Shown here in pieces: positions 9,790 to 19,713 of a stretch of 64,000 nt of DNA. The stretch spans positions 18,381 to 82,380 of the forward strand of contig NZ_JXXD01000231.1 of the NCBI RefSeq assembly GCF_000935215.1, written 5' to 3'. Position 1 is the first letter of the stretch; each line of letters begins with the position of its first letter. This DNA is from Stutzerimonas stutzeri (GTDB lineage Bacteria; Pseudomonadota; Gammaproteobacteria; Pseudomonadales; Pseudomonadaceae). The notes under the pieces were generated by a model. That model saw nothing but the letters and a program-made list of their open reading frames with translations. It did not search any database and had not been told where the DNA came from. Both the position numbers and the translations under genes were made by a program.

Positions 9790-10920
9790 ATGCGCAGAAG
9801 AAACCTGGCCAACATCTACGACCTCGGTGTCAAGGAGCTGTGGAGTCTTTGGCGCGATCCGATGATGCTTGTGCTCATCGTCTATGTGTTCACCGCGTCG
9901 GTCTACACCAAGGCCACGTCCATGCCGGAGACGCTGCACAACGCGCCCATCGCCATCGTCGACGAGGATAATTCGGCGCTGTCCCAGCGGGTTGCCTCGG
10001 CCTTCTACCCCCCGCAGTTCACGCCACCGGCCATGATCGACTATGGGGACGTGGACCCGGGCATGGACGCGGGGCTGTACACCTTCGCTCTGGTCATTCC
10101 GCCCAACTTCCAGCGCGACGTGCTGGCGGGGCGATCGCCTGCCGTGCAGCTCAATGTCGACGCCACCCGCATGAGCCAGGCGTTCACCGGCAGTGGCTAC
10201 GTTCAACAGATCTTCACGGGTGAAGTCAACGAGTTCGTCAAGCGTTACCGCGGCACCGACGCGCCACCCGTGGATCTGGCATTGCGCGCCCGCTTCAACC
10301 CCGCGCTCGACAAGGCCTGGTTCGGCTCGGTGGTGCAGATCATCAACCACATCACGCTGTTGTCCATCATCCTGACCGGCGCGGCGCTGATCCGGGAGCG
10401 CGAGCACGGCACCATCGAGCACCTGCTGGTGATGCCGGTCACGCCCGCGCAGATCATGCTCTCCAAGGTCTGGTCGATGGCCCTGGTCGTGCTGATCGCC
10501 TCCTTCCTGTCCCTCAATCTCATGGTGCGCGGCGTCCTGGGCGTTCCCGTCGAGGGTTCCATTGCGCTGTTCTTCGCCGGCGCGGCGCTCAGCCTGTTCG
10601 CCACCACCTCGATGGGCATCTTCATCGCCACCCTGGCGCGCAACATGCCCCAATTCGGCATGTTGATGATGCTCACCATCATGCCGCTGCAGATGCTATC
10701 CGGCGGCGACACGCCCCGCGAGAGCATGCCCGAGATCGTGCAGAACATCATGCTGATCGCACCCACCACCCATTTCGTGGAGCTGAGCCAGGCCATCCTT
10801 TACCGGGACGCGGGCCTGGAGACGGTATGGCAGCCGTTCCTGGCGCTGGCCCTGATCGGCACGGTGCTGTTTTTCCTGTCGTTGGCACGCTTTCGCAAAA
10901 CCATCGGCCAGATGGCGTGA
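9790..10920 (+). CDS. yhhJ: ABC-2 type permease, YhhJ-like
   Basis: This 376-residue inner-membrane permease of the ABC-2 family has an N-terminal membrane helix and a large periplasmic domain (about residues 45-170). About five C-terminal helices follow, including the family motif REREHGTIEHLLVMPVTP. It starts 1 bp after the RbbA-like stop, so it is tightly coupled. It would pair with the permease domain of the previous protein to form the export pore. Confidence 0.88.
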   Translation: MRRRNLANIYDLGVKELWSLWRDPMMLVLIVYVFTASVYTKATSMPETLHNAPIAIVDEDNSALSQRVASAFYPPQFTPPAMIDYGDVDPGMDAGLYTFALVIPPNFQRDVLAGRSPAVQLNVDATRMSQAFTGSGYVQQIFTGEVNEFVKRYRGTDAPPVDLALRARFNPALDKAWFGSVVQIINHITLLSIILTGAALIREREHGTIEHLLVMPVTPAQIMLSKVWSMALVVLIASFLSLNLMVRGVLGVPVEGSIALFFAGAALSLFATTSMGIFIATLARNMPQFGMLMMLTIMPLQMLSGGDTPRESMPEIVQNIMLIAPTTHFVELSQAILYRDAGLETVWQPFLALALIGTVLFFLSLARFRKTIGQMA

Positions 10921-11318
10921 CTGGCTGCCGCGTGTACTCGTAAACAAATGCTCGTATCGTGCGAAGCAAGTGTTGACTGATAGGATCTGATCGCCCCGAT
11001 CAGAACTTGGCTCGCCAGTTTCTGCGGGGCATTCAATAACGCTGTCGTGTGCGCTCCAGATCCAGTTCCGAAAAACGTCGACCTTCCAGGTTAACCCTCC
11101 AGCCCTTGCCGCTGAATTCAAACCGATGCGGTCACCTCAACGTCAACGGTATACACCTCTCCCCTTAGTACCTCTGGCGGAGAGCTAGGCACGCCGACGG
11201 CGATGGTGCGGTTGTCCTCACCTCTGCTATCAATCGCCATTGGCTAGGCGCCCCAATGCTCACAGTAAAGCTGGGGATGCATAAAGGAATGCTACTCCCG
11301 CATTTGTTGCTCAATAGA
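10921..11318. other. Intergenic region after the efflux operon
   Basis: I find no supportable gene here. A perfect 8-bp hairpin (TCTGATCG / CGATCAGA, 10986-11004) lies 66 bp after the last efflux gene and may stop transcription, though no T-run follows. The rest has no clear coding signal. The next gene's regulatory region begins around 11319. Confidence 0.4.
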
Positions 11319-11332
11319 TAGATCTTAATCAA
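11319..11332 (+). promoter_or_regulatory. Candidate Anr/FNR box for the arginine deiminase operon
   Basis: TAGAT-CTTA-ATCAA matches 9 of 10 consensus bases of the Anr/FNR site TTGAT-N4-ATCAA, with correct spacing. It lies 152 bp before the first gene of an arc operon, a class activated by Anr under oxygen limitation in pseudomonads. I could not place a convincing -10 at the canonical distance. A second palindrome at 11398-11413 has the wrong spacing. Confidence 0.4.
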
Positions 11333-11483
11333 CTCCAACGCATTTAAATCGCTCACAAAAACAAACGACTGGACGGTTTTTTATTGCCCCGCTACCGTTG
11401 ATCGAAGGATCACTGCCAATCTACCGGCACCACTAGCTGCGCTATCGCAGTCTTCAGTGAGGCCACAGAGAAGGAGAGCCACC

Positions 11484-12929
11484 ATGGCTGAAGAAAACAC
11501 TACCGCGCAAAACCCGGAAGAGGATCTGACAAGCCGCTTTCCAACGGCCTATACCATCCTGCTGCTACTGATCGTTCTAGTTGCTGCGCTGAGCTGGGTT
11601 ATTCCCGCCGGAAAGTATGAGCGGGTGATGAATGAAGAGGTCGGTCGTGAAGTGGCTGTGCCAGGTACTTACCAAGTGGTCGAGCCCATCCCCCAGGGCT
11701 TTATGGACGTCATGCTGGCTCCCATTGCGGGTTTTTATGATCCAGAAAGCTATGTCGCCAACGCCATCGACGTGGCGCTGTTCGTGCTGTTTCTGGGCGG
11801 CTTTCTCGGGGTGATAAATGCCACCGGTGCGATCGACACCGGTATACGCAGCGTCATGCAACATCTGGAAGGCCGAGAGATATGGATGATTCCGATCCTG
11901 ATGACGCTGTTCGCGCTTGGCGGCACGACTTACGGCATGGCCGAGGAAACCCTTGCGTTCTACGGCATTCTGATTCCGATCGTCATTGCCGCCGGCTACG
12001 ATGCGGTGACCGGGGTAGCGGTGATTCTGATCGGCGCCGGAGTCGGCGTGCTGGGCTCGACCATCAATCCATTCGCCACCGTCATCGCCTCCAATGCGGC
12101 GAGCATTCCCTTTACGGACGGCATGCTGCTGCGTCTAGTGCTGCTGGTAGGTGGGCTGGTGATCTGTGCCGCCTACGTGATGCGCTATGCCAAACGAGTC
12201 AAGGCCGACCCTTCGCGCTCCGTGGTAGCCAAACAGCGCGATGCCCACCGCAAAATTTTTCTACAGGGGCATGACGATTTAGACGACGTCAAGCTGAGCC
12301 TGACCCAGAAACTGGTCCTGTCGATCTTTGCACTGACCTTTGTGGTCATGATCTGGGGTGTTTCCTCCCAGGGCTGGTGGATGGACAAGATGGGCGCACT
12401 GTTCCTAGGTGCTGCGATCGTCGCTGGCCTTGTCGCCCGCCTAGGCGAGAAAAAGCTGACCGGCAGCTTCGTAGACGGTGCCCGCGATCTGCTTGGGGTG
12501 GCTCTGGTCGTTGGTCTGGCGCGAGGCATCGTTGTCATCATGGAGCAGGGCATGATTGCCGACACGATTCTGCACAGCGCTGAATTGCGCCTGGCCGACA
12601 TGTCGGAACTGGGCTTCATCAACCTGATGTTCTGGATCGAGACAGGCATGAGCTTCCTCGTGCCTTCGTCATCCGGTCTTGCCGTACTGTCGATGCCCAT
12701 TCTTGCCCCCCTGGCGGACTTTGCCAATGTCAGCCGCGACCTGGTGGTGACGGCTTATCAATCAGCCAACGGCCTGGTGAATCTAATCAACCCGACCTTC
12801 GCGGTGGTGATCGGCGGCCTGGCCATAGGTCGGGTCTCCTATGACCGCTGGCTCGTATTCATCTGGCCCTTGCTGGCGATCCTGACCGTGTTCATCACCT
12901 TGGTGATCAGCATCGGTGTCTTCCTGTAA
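11484..12929 (+). CDS. YfcC-family basic amino acid carrier (ArcD role)
   Basis: This is a 481-residue polytopic membrane protein of the YfcC / C4-dicarboxylate anaerobic carrier family, with about 12 hydrophobic segments. Its first helix is YTILLLLIVLVAALSWVIPAGKYE. The start is ATG 11484 behind an AAGGAG site; a longer in-frame ATG at 11457 lacks one. It opens a cluster followed by arginine deiminase, catabolic ornithine carbamoyltransferase and carbamate kinase. It therefore most likely performs the arginine/ornithine exchange done by ArcD in the standard operon, although it is from a different family. The substrate is inferred from context. Confidence 0.8.
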   Translation: MAEENTTAQNPEEDLTSRFPTAYTILLLLIVLVAALSWVIPAGKYERVMNEEVGREVAVPGTYQVVEPIPQGFMDVMLAPIAGFYDPESYVANAIDVALFVLFLGGFLGVINATGAIDTGIRSVMQHLEGREIWMIPILMTLFALGGTTYGMAEETLAFYGILIPIVIAAGYDAVTGVAVILIGAGVGVLGSTINPFATVIASNAASIPFTDGMLLRLVLLVGGLVICAAYVMRYAKRVKADPSRSVVAKQRDAHRKIFLQGHDDLDDVKLSLTQKLVLSIFALTFVVMIWGVSSQGWWMDKMGALFLGAAIVAGLVARLGEKKLTGSFVDGARDLLGVALVVGLARGIVVIMEQGMIADTILHSAELRLADMSELGFINLMFWIETGMSFLVPSSSGLAVLSMPILAPLADFANVSRDLVVTAYQSANGLVNLINPTFAVVIGGLAIGRVSYDRWLVFIWPLLAILTVFITLVISIGVFL

Positions 12930-12952
12930 TTCCCTGATAAATGAGGTGGCAC

Positions 12953-14182
12953 ATGTCTGAACATGCTCTTGGTGTTCACTCCGAGACAGGTATTCTGCGG
13001 CAAGTCATCGTTTGTCGACCCGGCCTTGCCCATCGCAGGCTAACGCCCAGCAATTGCGACGCCCTGTTGTTTGATGATGTGTTCTGGGTCAAGCAGGCGC
13101 AAAAGGATCACGATGTATTCGCGAACCTGATGCGTGCCCGAGGGGTGGACGTGCTGGACGTCAATCAACTGCTGGCCGAAATCCTCGACATCGCCGAAGC
13201 GCGAAGCTGGATTCTTGACCACCGGATCAGCTGGAATCATATTGGTGTCGGTATGGTCTCTGACTTGCGGGCCTGGATGGAAGAACTACCGGGACACACC
13301 CTGGCCGAATTCTTGATCGGTGGCTTGCAAGTGAACGATCTGCCGTTCGATCCGAGCGGTCTGTTCGGCAACCACTTGGGGCCTTATGGCTTTGTCCTGC
13401 CGCCCCTGCCGAACTTCCTCTTTACCCGCGACAACAGCGCCTGGATCTACGGTGGCGTCACCCTGAACCCCATGTACTGGGCCGCACGTAAACCCGAAAC
13501 GCTGCTGACGGCGGCAATCTACCGGTTTCATCCAAAATTTTCTGGCAAGGTCGAGGTGCTCTGGGGGGATCCGCTCAAGGATCATGCGCTGGCCACCCTG
13601 GAGGGCGGCGACATCATGCCGGTCGGCAATGGCACCGTGCTGGTCGGCATGGGCGAGCGCTCATCACCCCAGGCGATCGGGCAAATGGCCAATGCACTGT
13701 TTGAACGCGGCACGGTCAATCGCGTGGTGGCCTGCCATATCCCCAAAAGCCGAGCGTCCATGCACCTGGATACGGTGTTCACCTTCTGCGGCGGCAATGT
13801 TGTTACCGCCTTCAAGGAAGTCGCCGATCAAATGGTTTGTTATGACTTGCGTCCCGGTACGAGCGGCAAGCACCTGACGTTCAGTCAGGATCCTCGCCCG
13901 ATGTTCGACGTGGTCGCCGACGTGCTCGGCTATGAATCCCTGACCGTGATCCCCACCGGAGGCGATACGCCCGCCGAGCGTGAACGCGAGCAATGGAATG
14001 ATGGTAACAACGTTCTGGCCTTGAGTCCGGGCGTGGTCATTGGCTATGACCGCAATGACGACACTAACGCCGCTCTGGAAGCGGCCGGAATCGAAGTCCT
14101 GAAAGTTCCCGGCGCAGAGCTGGGCCGAGGCCGCGGCGGTGGACGTTGCATGAGCTGCCCGACCATACGCGACGCCATCTGA
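12953..14182 (+). CDS. arcA: Arginine deiminase
   Basis: The enzyme hydrolyses L-arginine to citrulline and ammonia, the first step of the arginine deiminase pathway that makes ATP without oxygen. It has 409 residues from ATG 12953, preceded by GAGGTGG. Visible family motifs are [32 protein letters not shown] and a C-terminal [17 protein letters not shown], which carries the nucleophilic cysteine. Most homologues have His before that Cys-Met, where Arg stands here, a small departure. It is co-oriented with the transporter 23 bp upstream and arcB 17 bp downstream. Confidence 0.95.
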   Translation: MSEHALGVHSETGILRQVIVCRPGLAHRRLTPSNCDALLFDDVFWVKQAQKDHDVFANLMRARGVDVLDVNQLLAEILDIAEARSWILDHRISWNHIGVGMVSDLRAWMEELPGHTLAEFLIGGLQVNDLPFDPSGLFGNHLGPYGFVLPPLPNFLFTRDNSAWIYGGVTLNPMYWAARKPETLLTAAIYRFHPKFSGKVEVLWGDPLKDHALATLEGGDIMPVGNGTVLVGMGERSSPQAIGQMANALFERGTVNRVVACHIPKSRASMHLDTVFTFCGGNVVTAFKEVADQMVCYDLRPGTSGKHLTFSQDPRPMFDVVADVLGYESLTVIPTGGDTPAEREREQWNDGNNVLALSPGVVIGYDRNDDTNAALEAAGIEVLKVPGAELGRGRGGGRCMSCPTIRDAI

Positions 14183-14199
14183 CACTCGAGGAGCATGCA

Positions 14200-15201
14200 A
14201 TGGCCTTCAATCTGAAAAGCCGACACTTTCTCACGCTGCGGGATTTCAGCCCGCGCGAAATCGGTTTCCTGCTGAAACTGGCAGCCGACCTGAAAGCAGC
14301 CAAATATGCTGGTACCGAAGTGCCACAGTTGTGTGGCAAGGAAATCGCCCTGATCTTCGAGAAAGACTCCACCCGCACGCGGGTAGGTTTCGAGGTGGCG
14401 GCCTTTGATCAGGGCGCCAAAGTCACCTATCTGGGGCCGACTGGCACTCATATTGGCCACAAGGAATCGGTCAAGGATACCGCCCGGGTGTTGGGGCGCG
14501 TCTATGATGCCATCGAATACCGGGGCTTCGGCCAGACCGTGGTTGAGGAGTTAGCCGAGCATGCTGGTGTACCGGTCTACAACGGCTTGACGGATGAATT
14601 CCACCCAACGCAGATACTGGCTGACTTTCTGACCATGCAGGAGCATGTGGGAAAACCATTGCGTGACATATCCTATGTTTTTATTGGCGATGCCGCCAAC
14701 AATATAGGGGACAGCCTGCTGATCGGCGGCGCCAAAATGGGCATGGACGTTCGTCTGTGTGCTCCAAAGGTCTGCTGGCCGCATACTAATATCCAGCAGG
14801 AAGCACAGCGAATTGCCAGCACCACCGGCGCCCGGATCATGATCACAGAGGATATCGATAGCGCGGTCGCCGGTGTGGATTTCGTCTATACCGATGTTTG
14901 GGTGTCGATGGGCGAGCCCGAGGAAAAATGGGCCGAGCGGATCAAGCTGTTGCTGCCTTATCAGGTCAATACCGCACTTATGGAAAAAACCGGCAATCCG
15001 CGGGCGCACTTCATGCACTGCCTGCCGGCCTTCCACAACACCGAGACGACGATTGGTAAGGAGATTCAGCAAAAATTCGGTATCGACGCCATGGAAGTCA
15101 CGGACGAGGTTTTCGAAAGCCCCGCCTCGATCGTTTTTGATCAGGCGGAAAACCGCATGCACACCATCAAGGCGGTGCTGGTCGCCACCCTGGGAGCCTG
15201 A
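14200..15201 (+). CDS. arcB: Catabolic ornithine carbamoyltransferase
   Basis: This enzyme converts citrulline and phosphate to ornithine and carbamoyl phosphate in the arginine deiminase pathway. It has 333 residues from ATG 14200, with GAGGAG upstream; a longer in-frame start at 14146 would overlap arcA. The carbamoyl-phosphate motif FEKDSTRTR (about residues 52-60) and the ornithine-binding HCLPAFH motif (about 272-278) are intact. The catabolic assignment comes from its place between arcA and arcC. Confidence 0.95.
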   Translation: MAFNLKSRHFLTLRDFSPREIGFLLKLAADLKAAKYAGTEVPQLCGKEIALIFEKDSTRTRVGFEVAAFDQGAKVTYLGPTGTHIGHKESVKDTARVLGRVYDAIEYRGFGQTVVEELAEHAGVPVYNGLTDEFHPTQILADFLTMQEHVGKPLRDISYVFIGDAANNIGDSLLIGGAKMGMDVRLCAPKVCWPHTNIQQEAQRIASTTGARIMITEDIDSAVAGVDFVYTDVWVSMGEPEEKWAERIKLLLPYQVNTALMEKTGNPRAHFMHCLPAFHNTETTIGKEIQQKFGIDAMEVTDEVFESPASIVFDQAENRMHTIKAVLVATLGA

Positions 15202-15202
15202 C

Positions 15203-16138
15203 ATGCTGGTAGTAGCAGCCCTGGGCGGCAACGCCCTATTGAAGCGGGGCGAACCTCTGACCGCGCGTACCCAACGATCCAATGTGCGGATCGCCGCCCA
15301 GGGGCTAGCGGCCATCGTACGGGCTGGCCATGATCTGGTCATTACCCATGGCAACGGCCCTCAGGTGGGGCTTCTGGCTTTGCAGGGCGCTGCCTACAAA
15401 CCGGACGAGGCCTATCCTCTGGATATGTTGGGGGCTGAAACCGAAGGCATGATTGGCTACGTCATCGAACAGGAGCTGGAGAATGCGCTGAATCACGACC
15501 GACCAGTAGCTACGTTGCTGACACAAGTCGTGGTGGATCAGCATGACCCAGCGTTCGATAACCCGACCAAATTCATCGGACCCGTGTATGAACGGGCCGA
15601 AGCCGAATCCCGGGCCAAAACCGCCGGTTGGCATATCGCTCAAGATGGCGACAGATGGCGAAGAGTGGTGCCCTCTCCCAAGCCGCTTGAAATCCCTGAC
15701 ATGCGGGTGATCAAGTTGCTGTTGGAACAAGGCGTAGTCGTGATCTGCGGCGGTGGTGGGGGCATTCCGATACTACGCAACGAAGACGGTAGTACCGTCG
15801 GCGTTGAGGCGGTCATCGACAAAGACGCAGCCAGCGCCCTGCTGGCGCAACAGCTCCAGGCCGATGCCCTATTGCTGCTGACTGATGTCGATGCGATCTA
15901 TCGGGATTTCGGCACGGACAGCGCAGCGGCGATCAGGAGTTTGAGCGTGGAGGAAGGGCGTGCGCTCGATCTGCCGGCCGGTTCTATGGGGCCCAAACTG
16001 GCCGCTGCAGCCGACTTTGCTGAATTCGGAGGATTCAGCGGCATCGGCAGATTGGACGATGCGGTGGGTATGCTGCAGGGTTGCGTCGGGACTAGAATCC
16101 AGAGGAGGTTGAACCTGAGACATTCAAGCAGAAACTGA
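15203..16138 (+). CDS. arcC: Carbamate kinase
   Basis: The final step of the pathway: carbamoyl phosphate and ADP give ATP, CO2 and ammonia. It has 311 residues and starts at ATG 15203, one base after the arcB stop codon. Motifs of the amino acid kinase fold are present: ALGGNALLKRGEP at the N-terminus, ITHGNGPQVGLLALQ, and the carbamate kinase signature CGGGGGIPI with VEAVIDKDAASALLA. The open frame extends upstream inside arcB, but the arc-type N-terminus begins here. Confidence 0.95.
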   Translation: MLVVAALGGNALLKRGEPLTARTQRSNVRIAAQGLAAIVRAGHDLVITHGNGPQVGLLALQGAAYKPDEAYPLDMLGAETEGMIGYVIEQELENALNHDRPVATLLTQVVVDQHDPAFDNPTKFIGPVYERAEAESRAKTAGWHIAQDGDRWRRVVPSPKPLEIPDMRVIKLLLEQGVVVICGGGGGIPILRNEDGSTVGVEAVIDKDAASALLAQQLQADALLLLTDVDAIYRDFGTDSAAAIRSLSVEEGRALDLPAGSMGPKLAAAADFAEFGGFSGIGRLDDAVGMLQGCVGTRIQRRLNLRHSSRN

Positions 16139-16428
16139 GCGGTCCTATCCTCATTCAATTCTGCAGCCGTTACCTGTGCGCGGACGAAACAGCGGCTCCT
16201 CAAGACCGCGCTCATGGTATCGACTGCGACCCGGATCGTCGTCAAACATCACAGAATATCAGCGACGAATACGTTCACGTCATGACTATGATTGTGCTAG
16301 AACGATGAAACTTAGCCATTCCGAAGTTCGCCTCGTCAGCGGGGAGCCGGCATTTTCCTTGCGTCGGCCACTGGCAGAACTAGCACAGAGGTTTGTGCTC
16401 TAGTGCGAAATCAATACTGGACCTTCCC

Positions 16429-17421
16429 TTACCAGCCGGGCACACCATCGCGTATTACCCGAGAAAAGTCCATATTGTTACCTGCCCGCCGAGCCCGTTC
16501 GGTGATTCGTCCCTGCTGACGCAACTCCTCTAGTTTAAGATTCTGCTCTAAACCGCCTACATCCTGGACATATCCGGGTAGATAGCCGGTGAGCAGCAGC
16601 CTGTAATCTAGCGGCAACCCGCGGATGATCTGGCGCATCATCTCAAAGACGATGGTGGTGCAGTTGGCGGTAATGGTGTTGTAGAAACGAGGTTCTTGCT
16701 GCAGCTGATTTGTCTGCTGGATGTAGGACAGGAAGAGCGCCCGCATCGCCTCTTCGGACATATTTACCCGATACAGATAGACATCTTCGTTGCGAACGTT
16801 GGTGCGCACCCGCAACGCGTCTCGCTCGTCGGCGGCAACGATGCTCAGTTCGAACTGTTTGAAGAAGCCGCCAATTTCCGAATAGCTTTCGCCACGCTCT
16901 TTGCGGATTTCCACCGTGAATACCACGAACTGGCCATCATCGAAGCCGAACGAAACCAGAACGTGAGCGATGGCCGGCATCCCCCAGTAAGAGGTCGCCA
17001 AATCGACCGACGTCAGCTGATCCAGATCGTAGCGGCGGGTTTCCCAACGTGGGTCATAGTCCTCGTCGCTGCGCCAGTCGAAATTGCGCACGTTGTGCAA
17101 GGTTACCTGACTGCCCTCCGCACGTCCGTGGGTCATTCCCATCAGATCATCGGTCCAGACCCGATGGTTCGAGGGCTCTAGGGAGTTCCACCAGACCTGC
17201 AACAGCGCGAACAGCGACAGGTAGCCGCAAATCGCAATCCAGGGCCGAAGCCGCCAGAGCGCGATGAGCAGCGCCGAGGCGAGGATGCACCACAGGGCTA
17301 TCGACGCGCTCTTGCCCGCAGCCATCATCGGCAACTGATACCACAGCGCCATGCCCCCCCAGGCTGTCGCCAGCAGCATTGCCAGCGAAGCCAGCACCTG
17401 CAGGAAAACACGCAGGGTCAT
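16429..17421 (-). CDS. DUF4105 (Lnb N-terminal periplasmic domain) membrane protein
   Basis: A 330-residue protein with three N-terminal hydrophobic segments (about residues 5-25, 40-58 and 62-80) followed by a periplasmic domain. The motif block NCTTIVFEMMRQI resembles the Cys/His-containing core of DUF4105. The function of the family is not established. Its start overlaps the stop of the upstream lipoprotein hydrolase by 4 bp (ATGA), so they are coupled. It is the last gene of a long minus-strand run starting at the efflux pump. Between it and arcC, 16139-16428 holds no gene I can support. Confidence 0.7.
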   Translation of the reverse strand: MTLRVFLQVLASLAMLLATAWGGMALWYQLPMMAAGKSASIALWCILASALLIALWRLRPWIAICGYLSLFALLQVWWNSLEPSNHRVWTDDLMGMTHGRAEGSQVTLHNVRNFDWRSDEDYDPRWETRRYDLDQLTSVDLATSYWGMPAIAHVLVSFGFDDGQFVVFTVEIRKERGESYSEIGGFFKQFELSIVAADERDALRVRTNVRNEDVYLYRVNMSEEAMRALFLSYIQQTNQLQQEPRFYNTITANCTTIVFEMMRQIIRGLPLDYRLLLTGYLPGYVQDVGGLEQNLKLEELRQQGRITERARRAGNNMDFSRVIRDGVPGW

Positions 17422-19448
17422 GGTACCGGTCCCGCGAACCGGTCGCCGTCGGACTCGTGCAGATGAACGTGCAGAATGCGGCGGATTTCCATGATGGCCT
17501 CGGGCGTCTCCTGCACGCTGTGGCCGAAAGGAATCACGATTTCCGACTCTGCCGCGGCCAGATGGGCACTGGAATACGGCACCACACCATCGCTGGAATC
17601 CAGCAGTGACAACGCGGGGGTGTAGTTGCCGATGATCGAGTGGTAGCGCACCGCAGGCGAGATGGGCAGGTCGGCGCTCAGCCTGACAAAGGGGTCGTTG
17701 CTGCTGAGATTGTCGATGCTGTTGAGTGGCCGGGTCAACACCTCGGCATTGGCCGAGCCCGGGACGATCAGCAATTGCGCAACATCGGTGATCCGCCCAA
17801 GCACCGAGGCCGGCAGCTTGACGAGGCCAGCGGCCCAGCGGGAAATGCGGTTCTCGGCGAATGGCGTGCCGCGGTGCGGGGCCGCGACGAAGATCGCGCG
17901 GCTGACATCGGGCAAGGGCTCGAACCTCACATAGGGGCCGACCTCCTTCTGCACCCGCTCGAGCCTACGCCCCTGAAGCGGATACCTCTCAAGCAGGGCG
18001 TCCCACAGACGATCTCCGGAAGACGACAGCATCAACCGCGACAGCACCCCACCCATGCTATGCCCGATTACCACCATATCCCGAGAGGCCTGGGCCGTTC
18101 CGCTCGGATCGAAGTGCTCAAGGGTCTGCTCAAGGGCCGTACGGATCGCCTTGTTGTTGAATGCCAGCGGGGCGTTTGTCGGGTAATAGACTTGCCAGAT
18201 CTGGTAGTTTTGCCGCAGGGCTTCGTCGCCCAGCACCTCGTTGGCGACATTGATCCAGGCTTCCGGACTGCTGGCCAGGCCATGCAGCATGATGATGATG
18301 CGGCGGTTCGGATCGTAGGGCTGCATCAGATAGACGTGTGGCTTTTCCAGTACCTCGCCCTTGCCCACTAGTGTCAGCAATGACTGGGAGGCAAATCCCG
18401 AACGAGCCAGCCAGAGCCCGTAGCCAGAGGTGAAGCTAGCCGCCAGTGGGATCTCTCGCCCGGCCATCGTGATGCTGTCCTGGCGAAATGGGTCGTAGCC
18501 GACGATATGCACCCTTTGCGTGCTCAGAACCTCGTCCAGGGTCGCTCCTGGAAAACTCGCCACTGCAGTGACGGCCGGGAACGGCGTCTCGCTCCAGGCC
18601 AGCTCCGCACTGTCCTTTCTCACCACTCTGCGGTCAGTCATGGCGACCAGTTCTGCTCCCAACCCGTCCCGCCGATACTGGTTACGCAAGCCCTTAAAGG
18701 AAAGCGAAGCCGCTGGAATCAGCGCCTCCGGCAGGTCCCGGCCGCCAGCCAGACGGACATCGCCCACCGTACCCTGAATCTGCCAGCGGCCGCTATGCAG
18801 CACGAAGTTGCCCTGGCCTTCGCCAGCCTGTGGCGGGTTGCCTTGATAGCGCGCAAAGAGCCCAGTCAACGCCTTTTGCACGGAGAAGTTGTAATAGTCG
18901 CGCACCTGGGTCTGCCTATCGTCCAGGGCCCTCTGCCCCACCGTGCGCTCGGTCATGAACAGGTAAGCGTAAGCGTGCCGGGCGCTTTCCAGGTAAGCAT
19001 CCAGCATGGCGTCGGTCTGCGCATCGGTCTGCGCCGATCGATCCAGCCGCAACGCTTCCTGCAGCCAGAGTTCGGCCAATACCGACAGCCGTTGCTCGTC
19101 GCCCAGCGCTTTCGACTCGCCCAGCGTTCGAAGGCAGACGGCAGCGGCTGCCTTGCATTCGTCCTGGCCGATGCCGACCACCTGCAGCGCGGTCCCCACC
19201 GAAGAGCTGAGTTGCCCTGTGCTCAGCACATCCCCGCGGCGCAGGGAGATGTAGTCCCTGGTTTCGAGGGCGGACACCTTGACCCCGGCGCAACCGCTCA
19301 GCATCAGCAGCAGAAGCACGAGGAACGCTCCCCGCCGGAGGATGGAGCCATATAACTGTCCGCGGAGCGGAGCTGGTTGACGATTCAAACTGAGGAACTC
19401 GAATGCGAAAAAGGAAGCGGCCACCGGCACTCGCAGTACCGGCGCCAT
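17418..19448 (-). CDS. Alpha/beta-hydrolase lipoprotein
   Basis: A 676-residue protein with a lipobox LMLSGC (about residue 53), then a helical N-terminal half and a C-terminal alpha/beta-hydrolase domain. The oxyanion region is IIMLHGLASSPEAW and the nucleophile elbow is VIGHSMGG (Ser), both clear. It is probably an outer-membrane-anchored, periplasm-facing esterase or lipase. The residues before the signal sequence make the N-terminus long, and I see no better start codon near the lipobox. Translation couples to the DUF4105 gene. Neighbours act on lipid A and export, suggesting an envelope role (inference). Confidence 0.75.
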   Translation of the reverse strand: MAPVLRVPVAASFFAFEFLSLNRQPAPLRGQLYGSILRRGAFLVLLLLMLSGCAGVKVSALETRDYISLRRGDVLSTGQLSSSVGTALQVVGIGQDECKAAAAVCLRTLGESKALGDEQRLSVLAELWLQEALRLDRSAQTDAQTDAMLDAYLESARHAYAYLFMTERTVGQRALDDRQTQVRDYYNFSVQKALTGLFARYQGNPPQAGEGQGNFVLHSGRWQIQGTVGDVRLAGGRDLPEALIPAASLSFKGLRNQYRRDGLGAELVAMTDRRVVRKDSAELAWSETPFPAVTAVASFPGATLDEVLSTQRVHIVGYDPFRQDSITMAGREIPLAASFTSGYGLWLARSGFASQSLLTLVGKGEVLEKPHVYLMQPYDPNRRIIIMLHGLASSPEAWINVANEVLGDEALRQNYQIWQVYYPTNAPLAFNNKAIRTALEQTLEHFDPSGTAQASRDMVVIGHSMGGVLSRLMLSSSGDRLWDALLERYPLQGRRLERVQKEVGPYVRFEPLPDVSRAIFVAAPHRGTPFAENRISRWAAGLVKLPASVLGRITDVAQLLIVPGSANAEVLTRPLNSIDNLSSNDPFVRLSADLPISPAVRYHSIIGNYTPALSLLDSSDGVVPYSSAHLAAAESEIVIPFGHSVQETPEAIMEIRRILHVHLHESDGDRFAGPVP

Positions 19449-19484
19449 GCATGGCTTTTTCGGCCGCCAAGAATACGGAGCCTG

Positions 19485-19655
19485 TCACGCACCGCCGAAA
19501 GTGATGTACATCTTGTATCCCAGCACCGAAAACACACCGACGACGCCCAGTCCGATCAATGCAACCCCCCAGTTCCTCTCGCGCGCGGCGAACCCGACAG
19601 TCATCGTCAGGAACGCCACCAGCAGTATGGAAATCATTACATTCAATTCATCCAT
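19485..19655 (-). CDS. 56-residue membrane protein
   Basis: ATG at 19655 is preceded by a good AGGAAGAAA ribosome site, and the frame runs 56 codons to TGA at 19485. The product has two hydrophobic segments (MISILLVAFLTMTV and GVALIGLGVVGVFSVLGY) separated by a charged turn (AARERN). That is the make-up of a small two-helix inner-membrane protein. It lies in a same-strand run between the LpxR-like gene (58 bp upstream) and the hydrolase. I recognise no family; a small accessory subunit is possible. Confidence 0.6.
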   Translation of the reverse strand: MDELNVMISILLVAFLTMTVGFAARERNWGVALIGLGVVGVFSVLGYKMYITFGGA

Positions 19656-19713
19656 TTCCAGTTTCTTCCTGTTGAGATGGTTTGCTTGGGCCGCGCAGAG
19701 CCCCTCGTCAGCA

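Noticed and set aside
11165..11356. 63-codon minus-strand frame before the arc operon
   Set aside because: It has no ribosome site, no family features, and overlaps the candidate Anr box and promoter region.
11398..11413. Palindrome TTGATC-GAAG-GATCAC as an Anr box
   Set aside because: The half-sites TTGAT and ATCAC are 6 bp apart instead of 4, so it does not fit the Anr/FNR site. The site at 11319 was preferred.
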